Assembly (NCBI RefSeq): GCF_019468465.1
Contig: NZ_CP080519.1
Span: 3,487,001 to 3,551,000 of the forward strand
Source of the DNA: Amycolatopsis sp. DSM 110486
GTDB lineage: Bacteria; Actinomycetota; Actinomycetes; Mycobacteriales; Pseudonocardiaceae
Direction: 5' to 3'
Length of the DNA: 64,000 nt
Shown here piece after piece: positions 1 through 8,111 of this stretch (positions within the stretch are counted from its first letter, which is position 1; every line of letters starts with the position of its first letter). The position numbers were made by a program, and so were the translations under genes. Under the pieces are notes generated by a model, which was not told where the DNA came from, did no database searches, and was given only the letters and a program-made list of their open reading frames with translations.

Positions 1-243
1 GGGCTCCTCGGGGAGGTCGCCGTTTCGCTGCACGACGTCGTCCGCGAGGGCGATCTGCTGTCCGCGGCGGTGCGCTACCGAGCCGCCGAACGGGTGTGGC
101 ACCAAGAATTCACCTGCCGGCGGCTGGCTTTTCCCGAGCTGTCCGAGGCGCTGACCTCGGCCGATCTGACCTTCGGCGAGTGGCTGACCGCTGACCGGGA
201 TTGGTTCTCGGCACGCGGGGTAGCGGATCAGGTACCGATCTAG
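1..243 (+). CDS. C-terminal part of a probable SAM-dependent methyltransferase (5' end outside window)
   Basis: The frame is open from base 1 to a TAG at 241-243 and gives 80 residues. The visible tail (HDVVREGDLLSAAVRYR, then VWHQEFTCRRL, then TFGEWLTADRDWF) resembles the end of class I SAM-dependent methyltransferases of actinomycetes. The SAM-binding Rossmann core lies upstream of the window, so the assignment rests on the tail alone. The next gene starts 45 bp downstream on the same strand. Confidence 0.55.
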   Translation, partial: GLLGEVAVSLHDVVREGDLLSAAVRYRAAERVWHQEFTCRRLAFPELSEALTSADLTFGEWLTADRDWFSARGVADQVPI

Positions 244-288
244 GTAGCCTGTGTGATCTCTCGCACAACGTCGTAGGGAGGAGCCCGC

Positions 289-465
289 GTGCAGCTTTGG
301 GTTGTCCTCGCACTGGTGGCCCTCATTCTGGCAGCCGCCTCGCTGATCGTGGTTCTGGAAGACCGGCGCGCCGCCAAGCGGGCGGCGCTGCGGCGCAAGG
401 CGCGGCTAGCGCGTCTGGGCGAAGTCGATCCGCTCGCGCCCGGCCGCCTGAGCGTGGATCGCTGA
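289..465 (+). CDS. Small single-pass membrane protein, function unknown
   Basis: A 58-residue reading frame starts at GTG 289, eight bases after an AGGGAGGAG ribosome-binding site (275-283). Residues 3-22 form one hydrophobic helix of the type LWVVLALVALILAAASLIVV. A basic stretch rich in Arg, Lys and Ala follows and would lie in the cytoplasm. The last 60 bp overlap the 3' end of the convergent VanZ-like gene. I recognise no family. The strong RBS and the clean helix plus basic tail make a real small gene likely. Confidence 0.6.
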   Translation: MQLWVVLALVALILAAASLIVVLEDRRAAKRAALRRKARLARLGEVDPLAPGRLSVDR

Positions 466-1047
466 AGGGATTCCGCGCAGGGCGAGCAGCAGGGCGCCGA
501 AGAGCCAGCCGAGGCCGGCGCCGAAGGTGTTGGTCATGAGGTCGTCGACGTCGAAGATGCGGTAGACGAACGGCGCCGTCCCGAAGTTCGCGGTGAGCTG
601 CGTGATCTCGATGGCCAGTGACACCGCCGCGCCCACGGCCAGCGCGCCGACGAGGCCGCGGCGCCACAGGATGCGGGCGAAGATCCCGAGCGGCACGAAG
701 AGCAGCACGTTGAGCGCGGCCTGCTGGAACGTCTGCGTGCTGAACCAGTGCGCCGCCGAAAGACCGTGCTTCACCAGCTCCGTGTGGATGTCGGCGATCC
801 ACTGGAACGGCCGCAGCTGCACCGTCTGCTCGAGGTGCCGGCCGTTCGCGCTCGGCAGCGGCAGGAAGACGACCGCGAGCGCCATGCACGCGTAGAAGAC
901 GACCGCCGCCGTGGTCACGAGGCCGCGCAGCCGCGGGCGGCCGTAGCGCGCCAGCTGCAGCACGAGCTGCGGGACGAGCAGCGTGCCCCACAGCGCGAGG
1001 AATCCGATGAATCCGTACTGCAGAGCCGTGACCTGTGCGTTCGTCAT
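406..1047 (-). CDS. VanZ-like family membrane protein
   Basis: The 213-residue protein has five or so hydrophobic segments and the conserved VanZ block FDVDDLMTNTFGAGLGW near its C-terminus, plus the LNVLLFVPLG motif in the middle. VanZ proteins are membrane proteins; the founding member gives low teicoplanin resistance, but most homologues have no known role. I chose ATG 1047 (MTNAQVT) because the frame upstream of it is Arg/Ser-rich and lacks membrane character. No good ribosome-binding site is visible. The 3' end overlaps the small membrane gene at 289-465. Confidence 0.8.
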   Translation of the reverse strand: MTNAQVTALQYGFIGFLALWGTLLVPQLVLQLARYGRPRLRGLVTTAAVVFYACMALAVVFLPLPSANGRHLEQTVQLRPFQWIADIHTELVKHGLSAAHWFSTQTFQQAALNVLLFVPLGIFARILWRRGLVGALAVGAAVSLAIEITQLTANFGTAPFVYRIFDVDDLMTNTFGAGLGWLFGALLLALRGIPSAIHAQAAGRERIDFAQTR

Positions 1048-1138
1048 GCCGAGAACGTTATGGATCTTGGGGGTCACGCCACTTCGGTCGAAGAGCCGGA
1101 CGGAATCCGGCCGGATCGGCCATCTGGCCGAGGGCGAC

Positions 1139-1270
1139 TTAAGCCGATCGGTCAGGCTCCTCGTCGCGCTGCTCGTCCTCGGCTCGCTCCGACCGCCACG
1201 CCGCGAAGACCGTGCCACCGACGAGCAGGGCGACGACCACGATCACGGTCACGACGATCTGCAGTTCCAC
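1139..1270 (-). CDS. Tiny single-pass membrane protein, function unknown
   Basis: A 43-residue frame reads from GTG 1270 to TAA 1139, with GGGAG seven bases before the start. It begins MELQIVVTVIVVVALLVGG, one transmembrane helix, followed by a short charged tail (AWRSERAEDEQRDEEPDRSA). This is the common architecture of actinomycete small membrane proteins. It lies about 90 bp upstream of the VanZ-like gene on the same strand and may be cotranscribed. No family is recognised. Confidence 0.5.
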   Translation of the reverse strand: MELQIVVTVIVVVALLVGGTVFAAWRSERAEDEQRDEEPDRSA

Positions 1271-1484
1271 TGTGACTCCCGGGGTTCGGCCGGTTGATCG
1301 CTGCCTGGGGGCTGCGCGTTACGCCGGGCAGCCCCGGTGCACCGAACCGGACACCCGAGCGAAAACGCCGGGTGACATTTGCCCATCACCCTCCTTTTTC
1401 CTCTGGTGAGGTCTCTCCCGTTTGGGCAGACTGCACCGCCGTGTGCCCGTTCCAGGGGACGACGGGCGCGAAATCGGAGGAAAC

Positions 1485-3173
1485 ATGAGGCTCTTCACCC
1501 GGCTCGCGGTCACCGCCGCGGCCGCATTGGCCACTGTGGCCGTCACGAGCGTGCCGGCGTCGGCCGCGCAGACCACGGACGTCCGGATCATCACGCTGAA
1601 CGACCTGCACGGCAACCTCGAGCCGCCGGCGGGTTCGGCCGGCAAGGTGTTCATGTCCGACGGGACCAGTGTGGACGCGGGCGGCGCGGCGTACGTGGCG
1701 ACGCACGTGAAGCAGCTCGAGTCGCAGGTGCGCAACTCGATGGTGCTCTCGGCGGGCGACAACGTGGGTGCGTCGCCGGTGATCTCGGCGCTGTTCCACG
1801 ACGAGCCGACCATCGACTTCCTCAACGAGCTGGGCGTGAAGGCCTCCGCGGTCGGCAACCACGAGTTCGACGAGGGTTACCAGGAACTGCTGCGCATGCA
1901 GTTCGGCGGCTGCAACAAGACCGACGGCTGCCAGTTCCACCCGACGTACCAGGGCGCGAACTTCCCGATCCTCGGGTCCAATGTGTACTTCACGAACGGC
2001 CTGCCCGCGCTGCTGCCGTTCTCGGTGCAGTTCTCCGGCGGCGTGCCGATCGGCATCATCGGCGCCACGCTGAAGGACCTGCCCTCGGTCGTCACGCCCG
2101 ACGCCATCAAGGGCCTCAAGTTCGGCGACGAGGCGCAGGCCATCAACCGCACGGCCAATCTGCTCGACCTGCTGGGCATCAAGGCCCAGGTCGTGCTGCT
2201 GCACCAGGGTGACGAGACGCTGCCGGGCTCCGGCCCCAACGACTGCAAGGTGGCGCCGGGCGGCGAGGCCGACGTCATCGCCAAGAACGTGAGCCCGAAG
2301 GTCGACGCGATCTTCACCGGCCACAGCCACCAGCAGTACAACTGCGTGATCAACGACCCCGCGGGCCAGCCTCGCCCAGTGATCCAGGGCGCGTCGTTCG
2401 GCCGGCTGCTGTCCGTCGTGGACCTGAAGATCGACCTGCGCACGCGCGACGTCATCCGGTCGCAGACCAAGGCGCACAACGAGATCGTGACCCGCGACGT
2501 GACGCCGGACCCGGCCGTGACCAAGCTCGTGGACGAGGCCAAGACCAAGTCGGGCCCGATCGCCAACAAGCAGGTCGGCACCATCACCGCGGACCTCACC
2601 GCGGCCGGCGCGCCCTCGGGTGAGTCGACGATGGGCGACGTGATCGCCGATGCGCAGCTCGAAGGCACCAAGTCCAACAACGCGGTCGTCGCCATCACCA
2701 ACCCCGGCGGCATCCGCGCGGACCTGAACTACGCGTCTTCGCCCAACGGCGAGGGCGACGGCGTGGTCACCTACGGCGAGGCGTTCACCGTGCAGCCGTT
2801 CGCGAACATCATGCAGACGATCACGCTCACCGGCGCGAACCTGAAGAACGTGCTGGAACAGCAGTGGGGCCAGCCGGGCGGCACCAAGATCCTGCAGATC
2901 TCGAGCAGCCTGCACTACACCTACTCGGCCTCGGCGCCAATCGGTTCGCGCGTCTCGAACATCACCGTGAACGGCACGCCGGTGGACCCGGCCGCGACGT
3001 TCCGCGTGTCGGTGAACAACTTCCTCGCCGCGGGCGGCGACGGGTTCACCGAGTTCACGAAGGGCACCGACCTCGCGGGCGGTCCGGTGGACCTCGACGC
3101 GCTGATCGCGTACCTCGGCGCGCACCCGGGCGTCACCCCGCCGCCGGCGGACCGGATCACGATGGTTCCGTAG
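1485..3173 (+). CDS. Secreted bifunctional metallophosphatase/5'-nucleotidase
   Basis: The 562-residue protein belongs to the UshA/5'-nucleotidase family, which hydrolyses extracellular nucleotides and related phosphate esters. A Sec signal peptide ends near residue 28 (VPASAA). The N-terminal metallophosphatase domain shows LNDLHGN near 38, GNHEFDEG near 125 and GHSHQQYN near 278, which supply dinuclear metal ligands. The C-terminal substrate-binding domain occupies roughly 350-540 and has NPGGIRADL and the NNFLAAGGDGF motif. The start at ATG 1485 follows an excellent AGGAGG-like site. A rho-independent terminator lies just after the stop, so it is probably monocistronic. Its likely job is phosphate and nucleoside scavenging outside the membrane. 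Confidence 0.93.
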   Translation: MRLFTRLAVTAAAALATVAVTSVPASAAQTTDVRIITLNDLHGNLEPPAGSAGKVFMSDGTSVDAGGAAYVATHVKQLESQVRNSMVLSAGDNVGASPVISALFHDEPTIDFLNELGVKASAVGNHEFDEGYQELLRMQFGGCNKTDGCQFHPTYQGANFPILGSNVYFTNGLPALLPFSVQFSGGVPIGIIGATLKDLPSVVTPDAIKGLKFGDEAQAINRTANLLDLLGIKAQVVLLHQGDETLPGSGPNDCKVAPGGEADVIAKNVSPKVDAIFTGHSHQQYNCVINDPAGQPRPVIQGASFGRLLSVVDLKIDLRTRDVIRSQTKAHNEIVTRDVTPDPAVTKLVDEAKTKSGPIANKQVGTITADLTAAGAPSGESTMGDVIADAQLEGTKSNNAVVAITNPGGIRADLNYASSPNGEGDGVVTYGEAFTVQPFANIMQTITLTGANLKNVLEQQWGQPGGTKILQISSSLHYTYSASAPIGSRVSNITVNGTPVDPAATFRVSVNNFLAAGGDGFTEFTKGTDLAGGPVDLDALIAYLGAHPGVTPPPADRITMVP

Positions 3174-3188
3174 TCGGTTGTTTGAAGT

Positions 3189-3231
3189 GGCCCCGCCCCT
3201 CGCTCGTTGAGGGGCGGGGCTCTCGTTTTTC
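3189..3231 (+). terminator. Rho-independent terminator after the 5'-nucleotidase
   Basis: A perfect 11-bp stem (3190-3200 with 3210-3220, arm GCCCCGCCCCT) with a 9-nt loop is followed by TCTCGTTTTT. It sits 16 bp after the stop codon. Confidence 0.85.
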
Positions 3232-3268
3232 CAAGCTTTCGTGCGTTCGGAAGCGCACGATGGGACCC

Positions 3269-3592
3269 ATGACGACCTGGGAAGACGTGGTGGCACTCGC
3301 GGCGGAGCTGCCGGAGACCGAGGAGTCCACCTGGTACCGCACGCCCGCGTTGAAGGTCGCGGGCAAGGGCTTCGCGCGCCTGCGCAGCGAAGCCGAGGGC
3401 GGCGTGGTCCTGTTCTGCGGCCTCGACGAGAAGGAAGCCCTCCTCGCGTCCGGCGACCCGGCGTATTTCACGACGCCGCACTACGACGGTTACGGCTCGA
3501 TCCTCGTCGACCTGGAACGGGTGGATCCGGTGCAGCTGAAGGAACTCCTGGTGGAGTCGTGGCGACGGAAGGCGCCGCGCAAGCTGCTGTGA
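3269..3592 (+). CDS. MmcQ/YjbR family protein
   Basis: The 107-residue protein carries the family pattern TWEDVVALAAELPETEES.WYRTPALKV, then KGFARL and FTTPHYDGYGSILVDL. YjbR/CyaY-like proteins share a fold with some DNA-binding proteins, but their function is mostly unknown. ATG 3269 gives the usual family N-terminus; ATG 3260 in the same frame would add three residues. It ends 1 bp before the end of the convergent acetyltransferase gene. Confidence 0.85.
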   Translation: MTTWEDVVALAAELPETEESTWYRTPALKVAGKGFARLRSEAEGGVVLFCGLDEKEALLASGDPAYFTTPHYDGYGSILVDLERVDPVQLKELLVESWRRKAPRKLL

Positions 3593-3593
3593 A

Positions 3594-4124
3594 TCAGTCG
3601 ACCAGCTCGCGTTCCAGCAGGCTCATCAGGTACATGTCGTGGTACTTCCCGTCGCTGCCGCGGAAGCATTCGCGGTGCCTGCCGTCCTCGACGAAGCCGG
3701 CCTTGTGGTAGACGTGGCGCGCGCGTTCGTTCTCGGCGACGACCCACAGGGCGATGAGGTGCAGGCGCATCACGTTGAAGCCGTAGCGGCACATCAGCCG
3801 CAGCGCTTCGGTGCCGTAACCGCCGTTCCAGTGGTCCTTCTCGCCGATGTAGATGTCCAGCTCCGCGCGCCCGGTCTCCGGCGTGGCGTCGCGCAGATCG
3901 GTCACGCCGATCAACGCGCCCGACGCCACGGATTCGATGCCGCACACCACGTGGGCGTAGGTGTTGACCGGGCGTTCCTCGCAACGCTTGCGCACCTGGT
4001 CGAGCGAACGCGGGTACGAGCTGTCCATCCACTGCCCGACCTCGGGGTCGTGGATCCAGCGGTGGAGCGACTCCGCGTCCGTCGTCTCGAGCGCCCGTAG
4101 CCGCACCAGCTTGCCCGTGAGCAC
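3594..4124 (-). CDS. GNAT family N-acetyltransferase (RimJ/RimL type)
   Basis: The 176-residue protein begins LTGKLVRLRALETTDAESL, typical of the RimJ/RimL-like branch that acetylates protein N-termini or small amines from acetyl-CoA. The pattern IYIGEKDHWNGGYGTEALRLM contains the acetyl-CoA binding loop. The tail KAGFVEDGRHRECFRGSDGKYHD matches the end of the fold. It is followed 9 bp upstream (in its own direction) by the DUF385 gene, so the two may be cotranscribed from 4511 leftward. The substrate cannot be read from the sequence. Confidence 0.9.
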   Translation of the reverse strand: MLTGKLVRLRALETTDAESLHRWIHDPEVGQWMDSSYPRSLDQVRKRCEERPVNTYAHVVCGIESVASGALIGVTDLRDATPETGRAELDIYIGEKDHWNGGYGTEALRLMCRYGFNVMRLHLIALWVVAENERARHVYHKAGFVEDGRHRECFRGSDGKYHDMYLMSLLERELVD

Positions 4125-4133
4125 CGCTCCCCC

Positions 4134-4511
4134 TCACTCCCGCCGCAGCAGCAGGAAGTCCTCGACCCCGACGAGCCCGAGGAACTGGCGCACCCCGGGC
4201 GGCATGGGACGGCGGGACCCATCATGCACGAGCCGTGGATCACTGACGCGCCATTTTCGGCCGCGCGTGACGATCTCCGCGTGGCCCGCGGCCAGCACGT
4301 TCTTGACCCAGTCGGTGTCGGGGCCATAGGTGAGGGCGACGACGAACCCGTCATCGGTGCGGAACACGTTGAGCGGAGTGCGGAACTCCTTGCCGGACCG
4401 GCGGCCCTGGTGCACGACCATCCCGAAGCCGGGCAGCCACCCGACGAACGGTCCCGTGACGCGGTTGGTCACCACGCGGTTGAAGTGGGCGAGACGTTCT
4501 GGCAGCACCAT
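4134..4511 (-). CDS. Nitroreductase/DUF385 family, probable deazaflavin (F420)-dependent oxidoreductase
   Basis: The 125-residue protein has the DUF385/DDN-like pattern HQGRRSGKEFRTPLNVF, then DGFVVALTYGPDTDWVKNVLAAG and GRKWRVSDPRLV. Family members bind coenzyme F420 or flavin in a split beta-barrel and reduce diverse substrates. ATG 4511 was chosen because the family start is about this far from the GRRSG motif. The gene precedes the GNAT gene with a 9-bp gap. Presence of F420 enzymes fits an actinomycete host. Confidence 0.85.
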   Translation of the reverse strand: MVLPERLAHFNRVVTNRVTGPFVGWLPGFGMVVHQGRRSGKEFRTPLNVFRTDDGFVVALTYGPDTDWVKNVLAAGHAEIVTRGRKWRVSDPRLVHDGSRRPMPPGVRQFLGLVGVEDFLLLRRE

Positions 4512-4625
4512 CCGTCCAGCGTAATCCAACGTCCGTGGAATTAGCGCGTTTTCGGGCCGGTGCGAGGCCGTTTCGCACATCTGGTGGGATGTTCGCGGAC
4601 GCAGGCACGACGCGGGGAGAAGAAC

Positions 4626-5276
4626 ATGTCGAACGACTGGCCGCTGCGACAGGACCCTGAGTCGCCCGTGATCTTCGCGCGGGCGTTGCTGGAGGACCCC
4701 TCGCAGCTCGCGTTCGTGGTCCTCGACGATGACGACGACTGGTTCATCAGCGACGGCGCCGAGTTCGACGAGGACATGGACGTCAACCGCGAGCAGTTCG
4801 GCGCGGTCTCGCTGCGCGAAGCCGTGGAGCTGGTCCCGCAGCTCACGGCGCTGGCGTCGCTGCCAACGGGCATGGCGGCCGACTGGGACCCCGAGCGTTC
4901 GGCGTGGCTGCTGAGCTCCGTCGCCGACTCCGACGACGAGGCCGAGGACCGCGAGATCCGCGACGCGCGCATCGCCGCGTGGCAGCACCCGGGCTCGCCG
5001 GTGGACGAGGTTCAGTTGTCGACCGGGCTCACCGAGATCGTGACCGGTGGTGACGCGCCCGTTCGCGCCGTGCGCCAGGTGGTGCGCGAGGGTGACGGCA
5101 CGTGGCTCTTCGTGGGCTTCGAGGTGCCGGAAGCCGAAGACTTCGAGGTCGAGGGCCTGGAGCTGGAGCACGTGGTGAGCCTGTACCCGGACGTCGTGAA
5201 CGTGCTTCAGGCCGCGCCCGGCCAGGTCTTCGACCGCGCCGAGCCGGGTGCCGAGTGGGAGCTCGTCGAGGGCTGA
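4626..5276 (+). CDS. Hypothetical acidic cytoplasmic protein
   Basis: The 216-residue protein is strongly acidic, with a DDDDDW run near residue 40 and many Glu/Asp throughout. There is no signal peptide or membrane helix. ATG 4626 is preceded by GGGGAGAAGAAC. I recognise no domain. Its codon use matches neighbours and it is flanked by its own promoter region and by the DGPF gene 111 bp downstream, so it seems a stand-alone housekeeping-type hypothetical. A short direct duplication of GAGGGCTGAAA lies across its stop codon (5268-5290). Confidence 0.78.
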   Translation: MSNDWPLRQDPESPVIFARALLEDPSQLAFVVLDDDDDWFISDGAEFDEDMDVNREQFGAVSLREAVELVPQLTALASLPTGMAADWDPERSAWLLSSVADSDDEAEDREIRDARIAAWQHPGSPVDEVQLSTGLTEIVTGGDAPVRAVRQVVREGDGTWLFVGFEVPEAEDFEVEGLELEHVVSLYPDVVNVLQAAPGQVFDRAEPGAEWELVEG

Positions 5277-5305
5277 AAGAGGGCTGAAAGTTTTTCCGCG
5301 GCGAT

Positions 5306-5334
5306 TGTCCTGGCGCGGCGGGGGCCATTCGTCC
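5306..5334 (+). promoter_or_regulatory. Candidate ECF-type promoter before the DGPF/sigma pair
   Basis: TGTCC at 5306-5310 and CGTCC at 5330-5334 are separated by 19 bp and lie 54 bp before the DGPF start. ECF42 sigma factors are reported to use TGTC-like -35 and CG-rich -10 elements and to control their DGPF partner genes. The match is short and could be chance. Confidence 0.3.
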
Positions 5335-5387
5335 TTAGAGTGTTAGCCGGCGAACGGCGCCGGTCCGGACACTCACCAGGAGCAGCC

Positions 5388-5735
5388 ATGCCCACCTATG
5401 CCGCGCTCATCTACTCCGCCGATGTGGACCCGACGCAGCCCGAAGCCGCGTCGATGATGAAGGACTACAACGAGTTCGGTGCGGCGGCCGCCGCCGTCAT
5501 CCGTGGCGGCAACGCCCTGTACCCGACCGCGACGGCCACCACCGTCCGCGTGAACGGCGGCAAGGGCGGCGACATCGTGACCAGTGACGGCCCGTACGCC
5601 GAGACGAAGGAAGCCCTCACCGGCTTCTACCTCATCGAATGCGCCGACCTCGACGAAGCCGTCAAGGTCGCCGCCCAGATCCCGGCCGCGTGGGACGGCG
5701 CCATCGAGGTGCGCCCGATCGTCGAGTTCTCGTGA
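5388..5735 (+). CDS. YCII/DGPF domain protein, partner of the ECF42 sigma factor
   Basis: The 115-residue protein carries the YCII-related domain including the DGPYAETKEAL block (the DGPF-like signature) and ends FYLIECADLDEAVKVAAQIP...IEVRPI. It starts at ATG 5388 behind AGGAGC. Its stop overlaps the sigma factor start by 4 bp (GTGA), implying translational coupling. DGPF genes are the standard neighbours and targets of ECF42 sigma factors. The biochemical role of the DGPF proteins is unknown; YCII proteins are alpha-beta barrel dimers. Confidence 0.9.
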   Translation: MPTYAALIYSADVDPTQPEAASMMKDYNEFGAAAAAVIRGGNALYPTATATTVRVNGGKGGDIVTSDGPYAETKEALTGFYLIECADLDEAVKVAAQIPAAWDGAIEVRPIVEFS

Positions 5736-6925
5736 CGTTCGCCGGTGACACGCTGGCGCGGCTCATCCGGGATGAGGGGACCCGGGTGCTCGCCACGCTC
5801 GTGCGGGTCATCGGCAGCGTGGACCTGGCCGAGGACGCGGTGCAGGACGCCGTCGTGCGGGCGCTCGAAACGTGGCCGCGCGACGGCGTCCCGGACAACC
5901 CGCGGGCCTGGCTGCTCGTGACGGCGCGGCGACGCGCCGTCGACGTGCTGCGCCGCGAGGCCAAGCGCGTCGGGAAGGAGGCGGACGCGATGCCGCTCGC
6001 CGACGAAGATCCGCCGCCTTCCGTGATCCGCGACGACTTGCTGCGCCTCGTGTTCACCTGCTGCCACCCGTGTCTGTCGGTGGACGCGCAGGTCGCTTTG
6101 TCGTTGCGGACGCTCGGCGGTTTGTCGACCGCCGAGGTCGCGCGCGGCCTGCGCCTGCCCGAGGCGACGGCGGCGAAGCGGCTGACGCGGGCGAAGCAGA
6201 AGATCGCGACGGCGGGGATCCCGTACCGCGTGCCGGCGGCGGAGGAGCTGCCTGAGCGGCTTTCCGGTGTGGCGGCGACCGTGTACCTGATCTTCAACGA
6301 GGGGTACGCGGGCGTGCGCGCTCCGCTGGTCGACGAGGCCGTGCGGCTGGCGCGGCTGCTCGCGTCGCTGATGCCGGACGAGCCGACGGTGCTGGGGCTG
6401 CTGGCGTTGCTGTTGCTGCACGACGCGCGCCGGTGCACGCGCGTCGCCGACGACGGTTTACCCGTGCTGCTGGCCGATCAGGACCGTTCGCTGTGGGACG
6501 CCGTGCTGATCCAGGAGGGCGTTTTGCTGGTGGGGCTCGCTTTGCGGCGGACGCCTTCCGTGCCCAATCCTTACGTGGTGGAAGCGGCGATCGCGGCCTG
6601 TCACGCCTTGGCGCCGACGTACGAGTCGACCAACTGGGACGCCGTGATCTCTTGGTATGACGTGCTTTTCACCGTCCGCCCGAGCCCGGTGGTGTCACTG
6701 AACCGCGCCGCCGCGATCGCCGAACGTGACGGCGCCGCCGTGGCCCTGCCGCTCGTGGACGCGCTGGACGTCCTGGCGGACTACCCCTGGTGGCACGCGA
6801 CGCGCGCGGAACTGTTGCACCGCTTGGGGAATCGCTCTGCGGCTCTGACTGCTGTGGCCAGCGCCGAAGCGGCGGGCCTTGGTGCCGGCCACGCGGCCTT
6901 GCTGCGTCGCCGAGCAGGTGAATAG
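5732..6925 (+). CDS. ECF42 group RNA polymerase sigma factor with C-terminal extension
   Basis: The 397-residue protein has sigma region 2 at about 10-75 (VDLAEDAVQDAVVRALETWP, then NPRAWLLVTARRRAVDVLRRE) and region 4 at about 110-165 (LRTLGGLSTAEVARGLRLPEATAAKRLTRAKQKI). A long helical extension of about 220 residues follows, containing the YLIFNEGY and PTYESTNWDAVISWYD motifs typical of ECF42, where it forms a TPR-like regulatory domain instead of a separate anti-sigma. I chose GTG 5732, overlapping the DGPF stop. The expected target is the DGPF gene itself. Confidence 0.92.
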   Translation: MTFAGDTLARLIRDEGTRVLATLVRVIGSVDLAEDAVQDAVVRALETWPRDGVPDNPRAWLLVTARRRAVDVLRREAKRVGKEADAMPLADEDPPPSVIRDDLLRLVFTCCHPCLSVDAQVALSLRTLGGLSTAEVARGLRLPEATAAKRLTRAKQKIATAGIPYRVPAAEELPERLSGVAATVYLIFNEGYAGVRAPLVDEAVRLARLLASLMPDEPTVLGLLALLLLHDARRCTRVADDGLPVLLADQDRSLWDAVLIQEGVLLVGLALRRTPSVPNPYVVEAAIAACHALAPTYESTNWDAVISWYDVLFTVRPSPVVSLNRAAAIAERDGAAVALPLVDALDVLADYPWWHATRAELLHRLGNRSAALTAVASAEAAGLGAGHAALLRRRAGE

Positions 6926-7038
6926 GGCGGCCTTGACACGTTCGCGGCGCGGCGCGTTCGATGGTGACACGCCCTGCGGCCGGTGAGCACGCCCGCACCC
7001 AGGGCGCCCAGCTTTTTCTTTGCAGAGGGGGCCCCACG

Positions 7039-7431
7039 ATGGCCGAACACCCCAACGCGACACTCATCCGCCGCGGCTACGCGGCCTTCTCCGCCGGCGA
7101 CGTCGAGGCCCTGTCCGAGCTCATCGCCGCCGACGCCGTGCAACACATGCCGGGCCACAACGTCTTTTCCGGCGAGCACAAGGGCCGCGACGCGATCCTG
7201 TCGATGTACGGCGAACTCGCCACCCGCAGCGACGGCACCCTCCGCGTGGCCCTCGAGGAGGTCTACGCGAACGACGACGAGGTCGTCACGGTCTACCACT
7301 CCACCGGCACCCGCGGCGACAAACACCTCGACACCCGTCACGCGCTGGTGTTCAGGATGCGCGACGGCCAAGCGGTCGACCTGCTGGACGTCTCCCACGA
7401 CGAATCCTCCGACGACGCCTTCTGGGCGTGA
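7039..7431 (+). CDS. SnoaL-like / NTF2-like domain protein
   Basis: The 130-residue protein fits the small NTF2-like cone fold: NATLIRRGYAAFSAGDVEALSELIAADAVQHMPG at the N-terminus and VFRMRDGQAVDLLDVSHDE at the C-terminus. Members include polyketide cyclases, isomerases and many proteins of unknown role, so no reaction is assigned. It starts at ATG 7039. The downstream ABM-like gene begins at once, so these two form an operon. Confidence 0.85.
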   Translation: MAEHPNATLIRRGYAAFSAGDVEALSELIAADAVQHMPGHNVFSGEHKGRDAILSMYGELATRSDGTLRVALEEVYANDDEVVTVYHSTGTRGDKHLDTRHALVFRMRDGQAVDLLDVSHDESSDDAFWA

Positions 7432-7436
7432 TCACG

Positions 7437-7742
7437 ATGTCCGTGCTGATGCTCCTACGCGTCCCCGGCAACGGCGCCCAGTTCGAGAAGGCCGCCGCCT
7501 CCGACCCCGCCCGCATGTCGACCATCATCGCCTCCGCCCGCGCCCACGGCCTGCAGTCCCACCACTTCTGGGCCGACGACAAGGACCTCCTGGTTGTCGA
7601 CGTCTGGCCCGACGAGGCCTCGTTCCAGGCCTTCTTCTCCTCCGAAAGCGACCGCATCGGCGCCTTGATGGCGGCGGCCGGCATCACCACCCAGCCGGAG
7701 ATCACCTTCTACCGCAAACTCGACGTCGGCGACGACGTGTGA
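7437..7742 (+). CDS. Small ABM-like (ferredoxin-fold) protein
   Basis: The 101-residue protein has the layout of antibiotic biosynthesis monooxygenase-like dimeric alpha-beta barrels: SVLMLLRVPGNGAQFEKAAA, a middle GLQSHHFWADDKDLLVVDVWPDEASFQAFF, and a C-terminal ITFYRKLDV. ATG 7437 lies 5 bp after the upstream stop; a GTG at 7428 in the same frame would overlap that stop by 4 bp and is an alternative. The role is unknown. It is convergent with the 91-residue gene at 7749-8024. Confidence 0.75.
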   Translation: MSVLMLLRVPGNGAQFEKAAASDPARMSTIIASARAHGLQSHHFWADDKDLLVVDVWPDEASFQAFFSSESDRIGALMAAAGITTQPEITFYRKLDVGDDV

Positions 7743-7748
7743 GTCTGT

Positions 7749-8024
7749 CTATTGTGGATCGATCTTCTTGGTGAGCCCGACCCACGTCCCGCTCCACCCA
7801 CTCGAGACGGCGATTTCTTCGAGGGCGCCGGTGGGGAGGAAGAGTTCTCTGAGTCGTTGTTCTGCTTTTGGGTCACGTTGTCGGATGCGCTCTTTGAGCT
7901 GTTCCAACTCGACTATGGCGTCGTCCACGGAGCGGTAGCTGCTCCAGGACGTGTCGTGCTCGCCGGTGCGGAGGATGTGCAGGAGGTCGTTGATGACTTC
8001 GCAGAGCTGCTCGCCACGCGTCAT
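7749..8024 (-). CDS. Hypothetical protein, 91 residues
   Basis: The protein is highly charged and mostly helical (DDAIVELEQLKERIRQRDPKAEQRLRELFLP), ending in a Trp/Gly segment. It has no membrane helix or known motif. It lies downstream of the tRNA-Gly gene on the same strand, past the hairpin at 8064-8106. An opposite-strand frame (7752-8123) is longer but has no protein-like features. I cannot assign a function. Confidence 0.6.
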   Translation of the reverse strand: MTRGEQLCEVINDLLHILRTGEHDTSWSSYRSVDDAIVELEQLKERIRQRDPKAEQRLRELFLPTGALEEIAVSSGWSGTWVGLTKKIDPQ

Positions 8025-8063
8025 GGGTGGGATTATCCCCTTGCGGTGGGTGGCGGTGAAATA

Positions 8064-8106
8064 GCAGTGAGGGTGTTTTCCGATAATCGGAAAACACCCT
8101 CACTGC
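8064..8106. terminator. Perfect 21-bp inverted repeat, probable tRNA terminator
   Basis: Bases 8064-8084 and 8086-8106 are exact reverse complements around a single central base (8085). The arm starts GCAGTGAGGG and ends TTTTCCGAT. It sits 5 bp beyond the 3' end of tRNA-Gly (minus strand). The T4/A4 inside the arms and the very stable fold suggest a terminator that could work in both directions, though there is no long U-tract after it. Confidence 0.75.
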
Positions 8107-8111
8107 ATTTA

